DNA of 64,000 nt from Cryptomeria japonica (lineage: Eukaryota > Streptophyta > Pinopsida > Cupressales > Cupressaceae), in the NCBI RefSeq assembly GCF_030272615.1, contig NC_081411.1, positions 46,290,517 to 46,354,516 of the forward strand, written 5' to 3'. Shown piece by piece: positions 1-11,152 of this stretch (the first letter of the stretch is position 1; each line of letters opens with the position of its first letter). The position numbers and the translations under genes were made by a program. The notes under the pieces are model-generated. The model was not told the origin of the DNA and searched no databases. It saw only the letters and a list, made by a program, of their open reading frames with translations.

Positions 1-4
1 GAGG

Positions 5-619
5 ATGAATGAAGGTGAAAACATAACCCAGTATAGTACAAGACTAAAGGAGATTGTCAATCAAATCAAAGTAGCAAGAGGAACTATTGAAGAAAAGGGT
101 GTAACAAGTAAGTTGCTGAGAACCCTTCTACCTGCCTATGCAATCCGAGTCTCTGCAATCAATGAATTGAGGTCTATACCCAATATGCTAGTTTCTTTAG
201 ATGCTACTATTGGTAAGCTACATGCATTTGAGTTAATTAACTTTGATAACAGTGGGTCATCGGTAAATAAAGTTGAATCTGCATTCAGTTATTTTCATAT
301 TGATGAATCTGATGATTACAATGATAGAAAGTATAAGTACTCTGAAGGGAATCATAGTGGAGCAAGTGAAAGATTTCACAAAAACATGGAGGAGGTACAC
401 AAACTGTATGAGGAAATCAGAAAACAAGAAGAGTTTGAAGCACTATTGGCCAAGAGGTTACTGAGAGGAAAAGGTAAGTACAAAGGAAATCTACCTTTGA
501 AATGTTTTAACTATGATAGAATTGGACATATGCCTTCTAACTATCCTGACAAAGAATCTAGTGAAAAGAGAGATTACCGAGATGACAGACAGAAAGATAA
601 TCATTACAGAGGATACTGA
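5..619 (+). pseudogene. copia-1 gag fragment
   Basis: This is the C-terminal two thirds of a copia-type Gag, the nucleocapsid polyprotein that packages element RNA into cytoplasmic particles. The first residues (QYSTRLKEIVNQIK, then LLRTLLPAYA) fit the UBN2/gag-polypeptide fold. Near residue 165 is a decayed zinc knuckle, CFNYDRIGHMPSNY, in which the second and last cysteines have become tyrosine; the histidine remains. The Met at base 5 is internal, since the real start lies left of the window. The frame stops at TGA 617-619, probably from CGA, and continues in frame toward protease with an acidic linker. Confidence 0.85.
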
Positions 620-922
620 GACTTCAGGAGAAGAGATAAAAAGAAATGCCTGATAGCTGATGAGGAATCTAATGATGATAAATCAGATGAAACTGATACA
701 GAGGAAGTTGTTTATGTGGCTATTAAAGATGGATCAGATGAAGAAAGGTATCAAGAAAAAGCTTTAATATCTCATATAAATACTAATGATTCTTGGATCA
801 TAGATAGTGGATGCTCACATCACATGACAGGTGATAAACACAAGTTTGTTAAACTAGATGATTATGATGGAGGCTATGTAAGACTTGGTAATGATGCACC
901 ATTTCCAGTAAGAGGTAAATGA
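620..922 (+). pseudogene. copia-1 aspartic protease fragment
   Basis: After the gag stop the same frame continues through an acidic linker into the retropepsin active site, read as WIIDSGCSHHMTGDKHKF (about 794-847). The catalytic D-S-G is intact. In copia elements this protease releases Gag, integrase and RT from the polyprotein. A TGA at 920-922, after VRGK, ends the open stretch where the family usually has glycine. The flap region continues in frame downstream toward the GAG-pre-integrase domain. There is no independent start; the Met codons are internal. Confidence 0.85.
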
Positions 923-2143
923 TCCATAACACTTCTTGACAATGCAAAATGTAATGATGTTTATTGGGTTGAAGGTTTGAAATACAATTTGTTGAGTGTA
1001 GCACAACTAAACAACACAGGTTACCGAATAGAGTTTGAAAAAGGAATTGTCAAAGTTCATGACAAGAATGGAAGGTTAGCTACTACCAGGACACAAACAA
1101 GAGGTAATACATTTCATCTTGACTCAACTCAGAATAAGTGTCTATATGCAAAGATAGATGATACCTGGCTATGGCATAAAAGGTTTTGTCATGTCAATTT
1201 TGATAATCTGATCAAAATAAGTAAGAAGCACTAAGTAAGAGGTCTACCGAGTCTTGAAAACCCTGAGAATGCTATGTGCCGAGGATGCCAGATGGGAAAG
1301 ATGACAAGATCAAGCTTTACAAGTAAGTCCTATACTTCTAAGGGAATTTTAGATCTGGTGCATACTGATCTTTGTGGTCCTATGAAAGTTCAAATTTATT
1401 ATGGTGATAGATATTTCATATTATTTGTGGATGATTATTCAAGGATGATGTTAGTAATGTTTTTAAAAGAAAAATCATAAGCTTTTCAAATGTTTAAATG
1501 GTACAAGGAAAGAGTTGAAAATGAAACAAGAAGACAACTAAAATGTCTTAGATCAGATAGAGGAGGAGAGTTTACCTCCGATGAGTTCAACTTATTTTTC
1601 AATGATCATGGTATAAAAAGACAAGTCTCTACACTGAGAACTCCACAGCAGAATGGAATAGCCGAGAGGAGGAACATATCTATTGTGGATTGTGCAAGAA
1701 CCGTGATGATTGAAAAGAAGGTTCCACAAACATTTTGGAGAGAAGCAATAAGCACAATAGTTTACACCCTGAACCGTGCACAATTGAAGAAAGGAAATTT
1801 GAAGACACCTTATGAAATCTGGTATGAAAAAAAACCTAATGTAAGTTATTTTAAAATATTTGGGAGTAGATGCTATGTTCACAAAGATGATAGAAATGGT
1901 AAGTTTGATAAGAAAAGTGAAGAAGGAACATTTCTAGGTTATTCTTCTAGAAGAAAAGCATTTAAATGTCTGATCAAATCATCTAACAAAGTAGTAGAAA
2001 GTGCAAATGTGAAAACTGATGAATTTGCAAAAAGAAATGATGAAGGAAACTCCAAAGAACCAGAAGATTATAAAGAATTTGTCTATGTTCAACCGAGAAG
2101 TCCTATCGAGAAGACTGCTAAAGGAAATGAAGAGAATATCTAG
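923..2143 (+). pseudogene. copia-1 GAG-pre-integrase and integrase
   Basis: Integrase inserts the element cDNA into host DNA. The HHCC zinc-binding domain is visible: WHKRFCH at about 1172-1192, then CRGC at about 1277. The DDE core has its first Asp in HTDLCGP (about 1360), the second in LRSDRGGEF (about 1548) and the Glu in QQNGIAERR (about 1650). All catalytic residues therefore survive. The reading frame is cut at TAA 1232-1234 and TAA 1478-1480 and ends at TAG 2141-2143, without frameshift. The C-terminal part (FKIFGSRCYVH...GYSSRRKAFKC) is typical copia. It is followed in frame by RT, after two further stops near 2171 and 2224. Confidence 0.9.
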
Positions 2144-2251
2144 TTACCGAGTGATGAAGAAGATAATACATAGCCTACCGAGCCTGTATTAGCAAAGTAT
2201 GTCAGAAGGAATCATGCACCAAGTTAGATTATAGGAGATAAGAATGATCCA

Positions 2252-3004
2252 GTGATGACAAGGAACAAACTTAGACAGAACACATGTCTGATATCTGAAT
2301 TTGAACCAAGGATAGTGAAAGAGGCATTTAACAGTGAAGATTGGATAAATGCTATGATAGAAGAGATTGATCAAATCAGGAAGAATGACACATGGACACT
2401 GGTCCCAAGACCGAAGCACAAAAATGTAATCGGTACAAAGTGGATTTTCAGAAACAAGCTAAATGAAAAAGGAGAGGTCATTCGAAACAAAGAAAGACTA
2501 GTTTGCAAAGGTTATGCCCAAGAAGAAGGAATTGATTATGGTGAGACTTTTGCACCTGTGGCTAGACTTGAAGGAGTAAGAACATTGTTGGCATATGCTG
2601 CTTACAAAAATTTCAAGGTATATCAAATGGATGTCAAATCTACATTTCTGAATGGGATATTAGAAGAAGAAGTTTTCATTGGACAACCTGAAGGATTTAT
2701 TGAAGGAGAAAATAATGATCAGGTATGTAAATTGAACAAAGCTTTATATGGTTTGAAACAAGCACCTAGAGCATGGTATGAGAGACTGCACTCATATTTG
2801 ATCAAAATTGGTTTTATAAGAACAAGTGAAAACAACAATATGTACATGAAGAATGATGAAAATGGAATACTGATCTCAACCATATTTGTTGATGATATTA
2901 TCTTTTGTGGAAATGACTCTCTATGCAAGAAATTTGAAAATGAAATGAGCAAAGAATTTGAGATGTCATTGATCGGTGAGATAAAGTATTTTATAGGTTT
3001 ATAG
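2252..3004 (+). pseudogene. copia-1 reverse transcriptase
   Basis: RVT_2-type reverse transcriptase, which copies element RNA to cDNA. Ordered motifs: [61 protein letters not shown], and the catalytic F-V-D-D-I-I box near 2887. The catalytic aspartates are retained. The frame ends at TAG 3002-3004 where FIGLQ is expected, so the stop is probably a C-to-T change of CAG. The thumb and RNase H follow in the same frame. The Met at 2252 is internal to the polyprotein. Confidence 0.93.
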
Positions 3005-3799
3005 ATACTACAAATGAAAGATGAGATTTTCATTACCCAATCCAAGTACATAAAGGAAATCTTGAAGAAATTTGGAATGGAGGATTCAAAACCAGTAAGC
3101 ACTCCTATGACTACCAACTGTAAACTATCAAAGAATGATGAATTTGCATCTGTTGATGAGACACTTTACCGATCTATGATTGGAAAGTTGCAATATGGTG
3201 TTCACAGTAGGCCAGATATAGCACATGCAGTTGGTATAGTTGCAAGATTTTCTGTAGATCCCAAGGAAACACACATGACAACAATCAAAAGAATTTTCAG
3301 ATACCTAAAAGGCACTGAAGATTATGGCTTAGTATATCAGAAAGGAAATGTCTTTGATTTAAAAGTTTATACTGATGCTGATTGGGCAGCCAACATTGAT
3401 GACAGGAAAAGAACAAGTGGAGGAGCTTTCTTTTTAGGAGAAAGACTAATGAGTTGGCTTAGCAAGAAACAAGGATGTGTTTCACAGTCAACAATAGAAG
3501 ATGAATATGTTGCTGCAGCACTGAATTGCACCAATATAGCATGGATCAAACAACTGTTGGAAGGCATAAATGAGCAAGTTACCAAGCTAGTAACTATATT
3601 TTGTGATAATACTAGTGCCATTAACATTTCAAAGAATCCTGTTATGCACTCTAAGACAAAGCACATCTCTATCAAATATCATTATCTTAGAGAAGAAGTT
3701 CAAGAGAAGAAAGTGGTTTTGGAGTATGTTAGCACAAAGGAACAAATTGCAGACATCTCCACCAAGCCACTACCAAAAGACACTTTTGAGTATCTCTGA
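3005..3799 (+). pseudogene. copia-1 RT thumb and RNase H
   Basis: RNase H removes the RNA strand during cDNA synthesis. Motifs: KYIKEILKKFGMEDSKPVSTPM (connection), VYTDADWAANIDDRKRTSGG (first Asp), STIEDEYVA (Glu), IFCDNTSAI (second Asp), KHISIKYHYLRE, and the terminal EQIADISTKPLPKDTFEYL. Arg replaces the usual Ser in DRKSTSGG. TGA 3797-3799 sits where the family often has Arg and then S-Q-L-G, so the natural end was probably some 40 bases further on. About 400 bases of 3' untranslated sequence separate it from the polypurine tract. Confidence 0.92.
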
Positions 3800-4206
3800 A
3801 GTCAGTTAGGGGTCCTACCCCTATCTTCCATTCACTGACCAAGTTCGGTGAAAGCATCAATTCGATGACTCTATAGAATATCTTTTAGGAGTTGATGTTG
3901 ATTTACACACTTTAGGAGGTTTTCTAAAGGTGTGTAGGAAACAATAACAGGGAACAAGAATTGAAGACAAAATGCTCTGACCGAGATTGAATTGATACAT
4001 AACAGAATGGAATTCACTTCTTAGCAGAAGAAATTATGTTTTAAGTTCTTTTCATTTTTGGCATTGTTGTCAAAGGGGGAGAAGACTACATTTCAGAACC
4101 GAGAAGAAGACTAATGACAAAGGAAGAGCATTTCAGAATTTCAGAATCTCACATCAATCTGAATCAGAATCAATAAAGTCAAATCAATTGGTTTTGCCAT
4201 CAATGC

Positions 4207-4219
4207 CAAATGGGGAGAT
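4207..4219 (+). other. polypurine tract of copia-1
   Basis: AAATGGGGAGAT directly precedes the TG of the LTR, as expected for the primer of plus-strand DNA synthesis. The minus-strand relative has the equivalent AAGGGGGAGATTG just outside its LTR at 59471-59485. Confidence 0.8.
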
Positions 4220-5789
4220 TGTTGGCATTATAACAGACAAGTGAGATCATTGGCATTCCAATTACAATGAGAGATTGTTGGCATTTGAATAAGGATATTG
4301 AGAAGGTTGTTGATGACTATGGATATAACTGATTGAGGATATTTACTATCTTAATATTATTATTTTGTCATTGATGTCAAGAAATTAATTTTCTGACTTA
4401 GTATGATGTTGCCATATCTTAAGAAGTATGATTTGATGATTATAAAGATGTCGGTGAAAGCCATATCTTAAGAAGTATGATTTGATGATTATAAAGATGT
4501 CGGTGAAAGACACAGAAAGAATATGATGAATAAGGGGAGAAATAAGTTATTCAATGGGCAACTACTGAGTTAGACAATGATGAGATCATGATGTTTAGAT
4601 TATTTTGATATCCTACATATGCTATTATTTGAAAGGTTAATACTATACTATGTTACCGAGCAAAGAACCTAGTCAGTAAACCCTAAGGAATCTAGTTGGT
4701 AAACCTTAAGGTTATTGCTATCGGTTAATGAAGGCAGAATGTCTACCGAGTGAAGTTTAATATTTACCAAGTTGCAACCGAGTAATAATAGAATGCATTG
4801 AATGAATAAAAGCATTATTTAATGAAGGAAGCTGATGAGTTGGAGGTGATTAAATGATTGGTAAGCCGTGTATGAAGATTGTTAAAGAATCTATGGCAAT
4901 GAAAGATCGACAGGAAGATCTATAGCTCAGATTGAACCACAATACCCTAGCACAAGTTCCAAGGAGAAAATGCAAGTTCCAAGGTGAGGTAAAACATTTT
5001 CAGAATGAAGGATACATTGAACCTGGACAAGACTGAAGATCTGATGGCTATGATTGATCATGGGAAATGTGATCAAGGAGATTAAGTGGTTAGAAGATTG
5101 TTTATAAATAAGGAACTATTGATAAACAATGCATGCAGGCAAGCGTATGCACAGGAATGCTACATAGTGATTATCAAGCACAAAAGCTTGAATACCTATT
5201 TTGATAACAGAGTATAGAGCCCAGTAGAAGGACAAGATAAGTCCTATGAATAGATTGTATTGAGAAAATATGAATCTGCTTCAGCATTTTTAGATGTGAA
5301 GTTGTAGACATATTTTTATTACTGTTATTTTGTGAAGTAGCAAAAAATCTCTTAACCGAGTGGACTTAACAGTCTTATTTGTAAAACCCTCTAGCAAGGT
5401 GACATTCTTATTGAGTGTTTGAAATCCTTTAACAAGGTCACTTCTAACAAGGTGAAGATCCTAACAGATCTAAGGGAAATCCCTTAACCAGGTCACATCT
5501 AGCAATGTGTTTGTAATCTTTAACAGGATTTGCTTTTAACCTAGCATACTCTAGAAGAGTATATTTCTTAGTGGGTCTGAAATCCCATAGTGGTTTTTCC
5601 CTATTTGGGTTTCCATGTTAAATCTGGTGTTATATGTTTTGTGATATTATCTGTTTATGGGTCTGCTTGCTTTACTATTTTTCTGATAAGATTACTGAGG
5701 TTGAATCTGTTGTTGCTATTGAAGATTAAGGTTGAATGATTCACCCGGCCCCCCCTCTTATATTGTTAGCTTGGCATCTGTACTAATCA
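4220..5789 (+). repeat. copia-1 LTR (3' LTR)
   Basis: It begins TGTTGGCATTATAACAG immediately after the polypurine tract. It ends near GTACTAATCA at 5789, about 30 bases after the pyrimidine run CCGGCCCCCCCTCT. The end is set by analogy with the minus-strand copy at 58178-59470 and is uncertain by about 20 bases. A second candidate end is CTATCA at 5809. Long blocks match the LTR at 42979-44472. It contains a perfect 49-bp tandem duplication. Confidence 0.8.
4411..4508 (+). repeat. 49-bp perfect tandem duplication inside the LTR
   Basis: The unit starting GCCATATCTTAAGAAGTATG occurs twice in direct succession (4411-4459 and 4460-4508) with no difference that I can see. The related LTR at 42979 has a single, diverged copy near 43151. 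The duplication is therefore private to copia-1 and recent relative to the LTR split. Confidence 0.9.
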
Positions 5790-5792
5790 TAC

Positions 5793-5804
5793 TTGCATCA
5801 GAAC
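5793..5804 (+). other. degenerate PBS-like sequence after the copia-1 LTR
   Basis: TTGCATCAGAAC follows the proposed LTR end. It matches 9 of 12 bases of the plant initiator-tRNA-Met primer site TGGTATCAGAGC. The LTR at 42979 has AGTATCAGAAC in the same position. A PBS is expected after a 5' LTR, not after a 3' LTR. Confidence 0.45.
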
Positions 5805-5811
5805 TATCAAC

Positions 5812-6266
5812 TTGAAGAAGAGTGTAGAATGTGATCCTTAAACATTGAATAGTATATCTTACTTGTGGAAGAAAGATAATTGTAGATAAGTTCATGAAAT
5901 ATTCTCATATGAGAAGAATATAACTCGATGAACAAACAAAAGACCCAAGGACAATGAAGAGATTTATGAAAGTTTCTTAATCACTTCATGCAATAGTTCA
6001 TGTAGAATAGGAACTTAATATATGGATGTATGGACAATAAAATTGATGTGGTTGTCATCAAAAGTGTCTTTTAAAGTTGTAAAATGGTATTATCTAAAAA
6101 GTTAGATGTCATGTACATAATCATCCCAAGCAATTGTAGAGGAAATAAAACTTAAATAATTTAAATTCTTGAATCATACAAAACCTATAATGGAGGAAAT
6201 TGAATTCTTGACTCAAATCTCTTCTCAAATCTCTTCTCAAATCGCTTGAATATCCATGACTAAAAT
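5812..6266. other. no gene seen: flank between copia-1 and the chromovirus
   Basis: About 450 bases with no recognisable coding sequence. Near 6212-6244 there is a short tandem run of the unit CAAATCTCTTCT, two to three copies. The last five bases, AAAAT at 6262-6266, are the left target-site duplication of the chromovirus. Confidence 0.6.
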
Positions 6267-7847
6267 TGGTACAGGAGCACCTAAAGTTTCTTAGTGAAAT
6301 TCTAATTTTTGGTGTAATTGATCCTAGTTGGGTCAATGGTTGAATAAAGGACTATTTAAGAGCTGAAGAGTGTGTTTTGAGTTGTTTTGGAGTTTTATTG
6401 TCCTTAAAATTATCTTATTTACTCAATTTTGGCCTATGTGGCTTTGTAAGCCTTAAATAGCATCACATAGAAAAATGTTGTAAATCTCCTTGTAAGGCCT
6501 CATACATCTTTTATAGATGTTTATTTGATGTTAGGATATCATCCTAGGGGTTCAGGAGTATTAAGTTTTGTAGTATTTGTCAAAATGCATTATACTGAAA
6601 AAGTTGTCATGGTGATGACAACATTTTGCAAAAATGTAAGCGACTTTGACAAAATGCTCAAATCGGTAGTTAGAGGTCCAATTGGTGGTTGGATTGGATT
6701 GAGTAGGAATATATAAGGCCTCTCAAAACATTGTAAATGGGTTTGAAGATCCAAAGATTGAATTTTGAATAGCAACTTGAAATAATTTCCTGATTTTTCA
6801 GTAAACTTGCAAAATTGTTTATTGCGGTTCATACCAGATGGATTGATCTCCATATTGTACCTTAATGGATTCTTAGTCTGTGTTGTTGTGGTTCTTAAAA
6901 AATACTCATTGTGCAAATTTAACTGGTATATTAAAATTCATTCTTGTTCTCACTACTCTCGGTCTGAGTAAAGGGGTTAAGGCCCTAAAAATGGACTCGA
7001 CTTGAATTCCCATTGTGGACTCTATATGGCCCTTGGGATTAAAGTAATGGATTCTATTTATAGTGTATTTGCAATTTTTTTATGATCTAGATGTTTCTTT
7101 ACAGCATTTTGAAAGCATGCCCTAGGAGAGGTCTGCCATAGCCCTACTAGGAACATGACTACAATTTTCATTATTTCTTGCAGGGGTGACCAAATATAAG
7201 GGTGCCAAGTGATTGGCATAGAAGTTGGATGTTAAGTAGTGTTTTAGCATGAGTTTTGGGGCTTCAACGGGTGTGGAGATCAACAAACCCCATTGGTGAA
7301 AGCATACAAGTCTAAAACCCTTTAATAAAGCCATTTTGGGGTCCTACCTGTATGAACATATTGCACCACCTCATCTCCAAAATCTTGAAGAGTGTCCAAA
7401 TGGGTATCCATATCACAAAAGATTATGGGGGTCCTTTGGAAGTTTCTAGAGAAAAAGAGCAAAAACCGTGAAAGGAGGGCTAAAAGGGGCTCATAGGGCT
7501 ACAAGGCCTAAAATATAGGAATCATGAAGGTGATTAGGAAATGAAAGGGAAAAAACTCTAAAACCACATGAAGGGAGTTGAAAAACCATCTAAGACCCCT
7601 CCTAATCCCTTGGAAGTGAAGAGTAATGAATTAGACATGTTGGTGGTTGAACTTACTCAAGTGAGTTATAGCCTTGGATTTGAGTAACTCGAGCAAACAT
7701 GTTGGTAAAGGGTTCTCCAAAGGAGTTGAGATGTTGAAATTGATTCGAGAGGAGAGTAGGGAAATAAATAAACAAGGAATCCCACAATAGTACCTTTTTC
7801 TAACCTACAAACCAAATTGCAACTCTTTTGTGAGAACCTCCCTATCA
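6267..7847 (+). repeat. chromovirus 5' LTR
   Basis: 1,581 bases from TGGTACAGGAGCACC to CCTATCA. It aligns end to end with 12540-14133, for example at 7122-7334 against 13406-13618. The start is fixed by agreement of both LTR copies and by the AAAAT duplication directly outside. Confidence 0.92.
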
Positions 7848-7850
7848 AAG

Positions 7851-7863
7851 TGGTATATGAGCC
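7851..7863 (+). other. primer binding site, initiator tRNA-Met type
   Basis: TGGTATATGAGCC lies three bases after the 5' LTR. It matches the initiator-Met primer site TGGTATCAGAGCC except for two bases. This is the usual primer of plant chromoviruses. Confidence 0.8.
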
Positions 7864-8039
7864 CAATAAGACTTGGGAAGGAACTAGTTTATGTGAAAGA
7901 CTGAGTCAGTGGATGAAACTAGTTTCAGAATGGTGACTAATGAAGAGTTAGAAAAAAAGAGTAGAAGACAAAGAGGAAAAGAATAGGCTCCTCAGGAAAA
8001 ACTCGAAAATATTGGCGAACAAACTAGGTGAAGTAGAAG

Positions 8040-8770
8040 ACAAAACTGAGAAGGTGACTATCAAATTCAATGAAGAAAAGGGTAAAGACATGTAGAAGAG
8101 GATGGTACACCTAAACCAGATCCCATTTTGCCAGAAGAACATTTCCTTGGAGTCATCAAAGCCTTAGGGGGTAATTCCCTAGAAGGAGTGCCACTTTTTA
8201 GTGGAAAAATGGAACCAGAAGTGGTTATGGAGTGGATTGAAGGGTTAGAGAATCTCTTTGAGTATGATGGAGTTAGTGAAGCCCAAAAGGTGAAGGTAGC
8301 CAAATCTAGATTGAGAGAAGCAGCCTTTTCTTAGTGGAAGTTCATCCAAGAGGAGAGACAAAGGAGGGTAAGAACCTAATTGCCACTTGGAAAGGAATGT
8401 TAGCCAAGGTGAGAGAAGCCTATATCCCTGAAGACCATGAGATCCAACTACACAAGAGGAGACAAAATTTGAGACAAAGAGAACTAGATGTGAGAAACTA
8501 TACTAAAGAATTTTAGAAGTTGTGTTTGAGATCCAAGGTGGTAGAAGATGAAAACATCAAGGTTGTCAAGTACTTGAATGGTTTGCAGTGAAATATCTAA
8601 GAAGAGTTAAGCTTGTTGTGTCCCAGTACTATCCACAAGTGCTATCAATTGGCAGTCAAGGTGGAACAGAAGAGTAAAAAGAAACAAAAGAAAAGTAATA
8701 GAGGCAAAGGTAGGGGAAGAGATGGTAGAGGTCATAGAGGTAGCTATGGTGGAAGAGGTGTAGACTAAAG
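8040..8770 (+). pseudogene. chromovirus gag
   Basis: Retrotransposon Gag capsid. Readable blocks: FLGVIKALGGNSLEGVPLFSG, VVMEWIEGLENLFEYDGV and VKVAKSRLREAAFS (8128-8334), then in another frame NLIATWKGMLAKVREAYIPEDHE and LRQRELDVRNYTKEF up to 8516. The frame changes near 8335-8370, where WWKFIQEERQRR is expected, so the gene carries at least one frameshift plus a TAG at 8514-8516. A basic Gly/Arg-rich stretch (about 8695-8760) follows. The usual nucleic-acid-binding zinc knuckle comes only after another stop. Confidence 0.85.
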
Positions 8771-8789
8771 ATCCCAAGGGGAATCCAAG

Positions 8790-9410
8790 TTGGTAGATAA
8801 AAGTGGGGATTCAAATAGAAAGAGTAGATATAGAGGAAGGGGATATAGCAAGTCTATTAGAGGAAGGTCTAGTGGGTCAAGAAGAGGGTCCTATTTCTCC
8901 ATAATGAAGTGCTACAACTATCATCAACTTGGGCACCCAGCCTATAGATTCTCTGAGAAGTCTTCTTCATCCCAAGGAGGTGAATGGAGAGTGAGCTATG
9001 TACAAGAGGATACAAAAAATGTGAGGACACTAGTGGTGAGGTTAGATTCAGAAGTTGGAGAGAACCTCATGATAAGAAGAGTTTTGATCAAAGAACCAAT
9101 AAAGAAGGAACCTAGTCAAAGAATATCCTTATTTAGGATAAAGTGCAAGATCATGGCTAAGGTGTGTAGAGTGGTGGTGGATTCAAGATCCATAGATAAC
9201 ATAGTGTCAGAAGAAGCAATGTGCAAAATCAAACTACAAAGAATCCCACATAGTGATCCTAATAAGGTTACTTGGCTCAATAAGGGGCAACATGTTTTGG
9301 TGAATGAGAAAACTTGGGTGGAGTTCACCATAGGATGCTACAAAGATAAGATTTTGTGTGATATCTTGCTAATGGATGCATGCCACCTACTCCTAGGTAG
9401 GCCTTGGTAA
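8790..9410 (+). pseudogene. chromovirus gag C-terminus (zinc knuckle) and protease
   Basis: It opens with a basic RG-rich tail, then a decayed CCHC knuckle, CYNYHQLGHPAYRF (about 8910-8951), where two cysteines are lost. The aspartic protease follows: VCRVVVDSRSIDNIVSEEA has Arg in place of the Gly of the catalytic D-S/T-G, which should kill the enzyme. The family hallmark LLLGRPW ends the open stretch, and TAA 9408-9410 replaces the expected Gln of GRPWQFD. The Met at 8790 is internal. Confidence 0.87.
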
Positions 9411-9491
9411 TTTGATAGAAAAGTAATACACCATGGAGAAAAAAATTCCTACACCTTTCAAAAAGATGGAGTTACATACAAAATTTAGTCC

Positions 9492-10340
9492 ATGGGAGAT
9501 GGAAAAGAGAGAAGATCTAAAGGTTCAAATGTGCTACTAGTTGGTGATAATGAGTTCATGAACACTCTCAAAGAAGGAGAAGGAGTGGGGTTTGCACTTA
9601 TTGTGAAACCAAGAGAGGAAAAGAAGGACAAGAAAGCTTGTATTCTTGATGAAGTGCAGCAAATACTCAATTAGTTTAAGGAGATCATAAGTGATGGAAC
9701 ACCTACTACCTTGCCTCCTCAATTAGCCATTATCCATCAGATTGACTTTATACCCGAATCCTCATTGCCTAATAAAGCAACCTACAAAATGACACTTGAG
9801 AAAAACAAAGAAGTGGCTAAGAAAATCAAAGAACTTTTGGATAATGGTCTGATAAGAAAGAGCATCAGCCCATGTGCAATTCCCACCATTTTGGCACCTA
9901 AGAAGGGAGGTAATTTAAGGCTTTGTACTGATTCAAGAGCCATCAACTAGATTACGATCAGGTATAGATTTCATATTACAAGAATTGAAGATTTGATGGA
10001 TTGTTTAGGGAGTAATAAGTATTTCACCAAGATAGACCTTAAGAGTGGCTACCACCAAATCATAATCAAGGAGGGAGATGAGTGGAAGACAACATCCAAA
10101 ACCACAGTTCATCTTTATGAATGGCTTGTTATGCCACTTGGACTCACAAATGCCCCTAGAAAATTCATGAGACTCGTGAATGAAGTGCTCAAAGATTAGA
10201 TTGGTAAATTTGTTGTTGTTTATCTAGATGACACCTCGATTTTTAGTAATTTTAAAGAATAACATCTTGGGCATATAGAGATTGTATTGAAGAAATTATG
10301 TTATGAGGAACTAACTATCAAATTGGAGAAATGTGAGTTC
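9492..10340 (+). pseudogene. chromovirus reverse transcriptase
   Basis: Blocks of RVT_1 in one frame cut by stops: linker 9492-9670; VAKKIKELLDNGLIRKSISPCA and PKKGGNLRLCTDSRAIN (9711-9950); [22 protein letters not shown] and [22 protein letters not shown] (9993-10199); then FVVVYLDDTSIFS with the catalytic Y-L-D-D at 10221-10232; and KLEKCEF. In-frame stops occur near 9672, 9948, 10197, 10259 and 10348. Several fit C-to-T or G-to-A decay of Gln or Trp codons. Confidence 0.92.
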
Positions 10341-11030
10341 ATGAAATAGGAGTTGGTATATCTTGGGTTTGTAATCTCAAATGGTGATTTGAAGATGGAT
10401 ACCTTAAAGGTGGTAGCAATAATCAGCTGGCCTACACCTAAAAAAGCAAGTGAAGTGAGGAGTTTTCATATGTTGGCTCAGTTTTACAAGAAGTTCATCA
10501 GAGGGTTCAGTGAGATTTGTGCACGTATGCTTGATATAATCAAAGGAGGTGTAAACACTAAGTTTCAGTGGAAAAAAGAGGCATAAAATGTATTTGAACT
10601 CTTGAAGACAAAGATGGCTACTCAACTTGTCCTTGTTCTCCCAAACTTTGACAAACTTTTCACCACTGAATGTGATGCAAGCAACATAGTAGTTGGAGCA
10701 GTCCTAAGCCAAGATAATAAACCGGTTGCATTTTTCAGTGAAAATATCAATGAAGCAAAGAAGAGCTATTCTTCCTATGATTTGGAATTATATACACTTT
10801 TTCAAGAACTTAGAAAATGGAGGCATTACTTATTGCCTAAAGAATTTATGGTTTATATTGATAACCAAGCTCTTAGTTTCCTCAACTCCCAAGAACAGTT
10901 GAATCATAGGCATATCAAATGGGTAGAGTACTTGTAATCTTACACTTTACCATTAATTATAAGAAATGTCAATGTAATAAGGTTGTTGATGCATTAAGTA
11001 GAAGGTTACTAACAGTTTAAAAACTGCAGC
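10341..11030 (+). pseudogene. chromovirus RT thumb and RNase H
   Basis: Continues the RT frame: [20 protein letters not shown], then [22 protein letters not shown], the RT-RNase H connection. RNase H itself spans about 10602-10937: FTTECDASNIVVGAVLSQ (catalytic Asp), YDLELYTLFQELRKWRHYL (Glu), VYIDNQALSFL (Asp). The frame stops at TAA 10583-10585, probably from CAA, and near 10936. After that the text reads only with a shifted frame (VVDALSRR is recognisable in pieces at about 10978-11005), so a frameshift separates this from integrase. Confidence 0.9.
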
Positions 11031-11152
11031 TCAAGGGCATTGGGGTTGATAGTTTCAAAGGGCTATATCAAGATGATGAAGATTTTGCTGAGATCTACAA
11101 GGTTTGCCAAAAGTTTAGAAATAATTTTCATAGTGAATATGAAAATTTTAAT

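Larger units (their letters stand above)
1..5789 (+). mobile_element. Ty1/copia LTR retrotransposon, 3' part, plus strand (copia-1)
   Basis: The element enters the window inside gag and runs gag, protease, integrase, reverse transcriptase, RNase H, polypurine tract, LTR. Integrase before RT is the copia order. The 5' LTR and PBS lie left of the window. The polyprotein stays in one reading frame from base 5 to about 3799 and is cut only by stop codons, so decay has been by point mutation. The LTR is long (about 1.57 kb) and starts TGTTGGCATT. A related LTR is at 42979 and a relative on the minus strand is at 58178-62553. Inactive. Confidence 0.93.

Noticed and set aside
1592-1882. 96-codon minus-strand reading
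   Set aside because: Antisense shadow of the copia-1 integrase; the plus strand has all DDE motifs.
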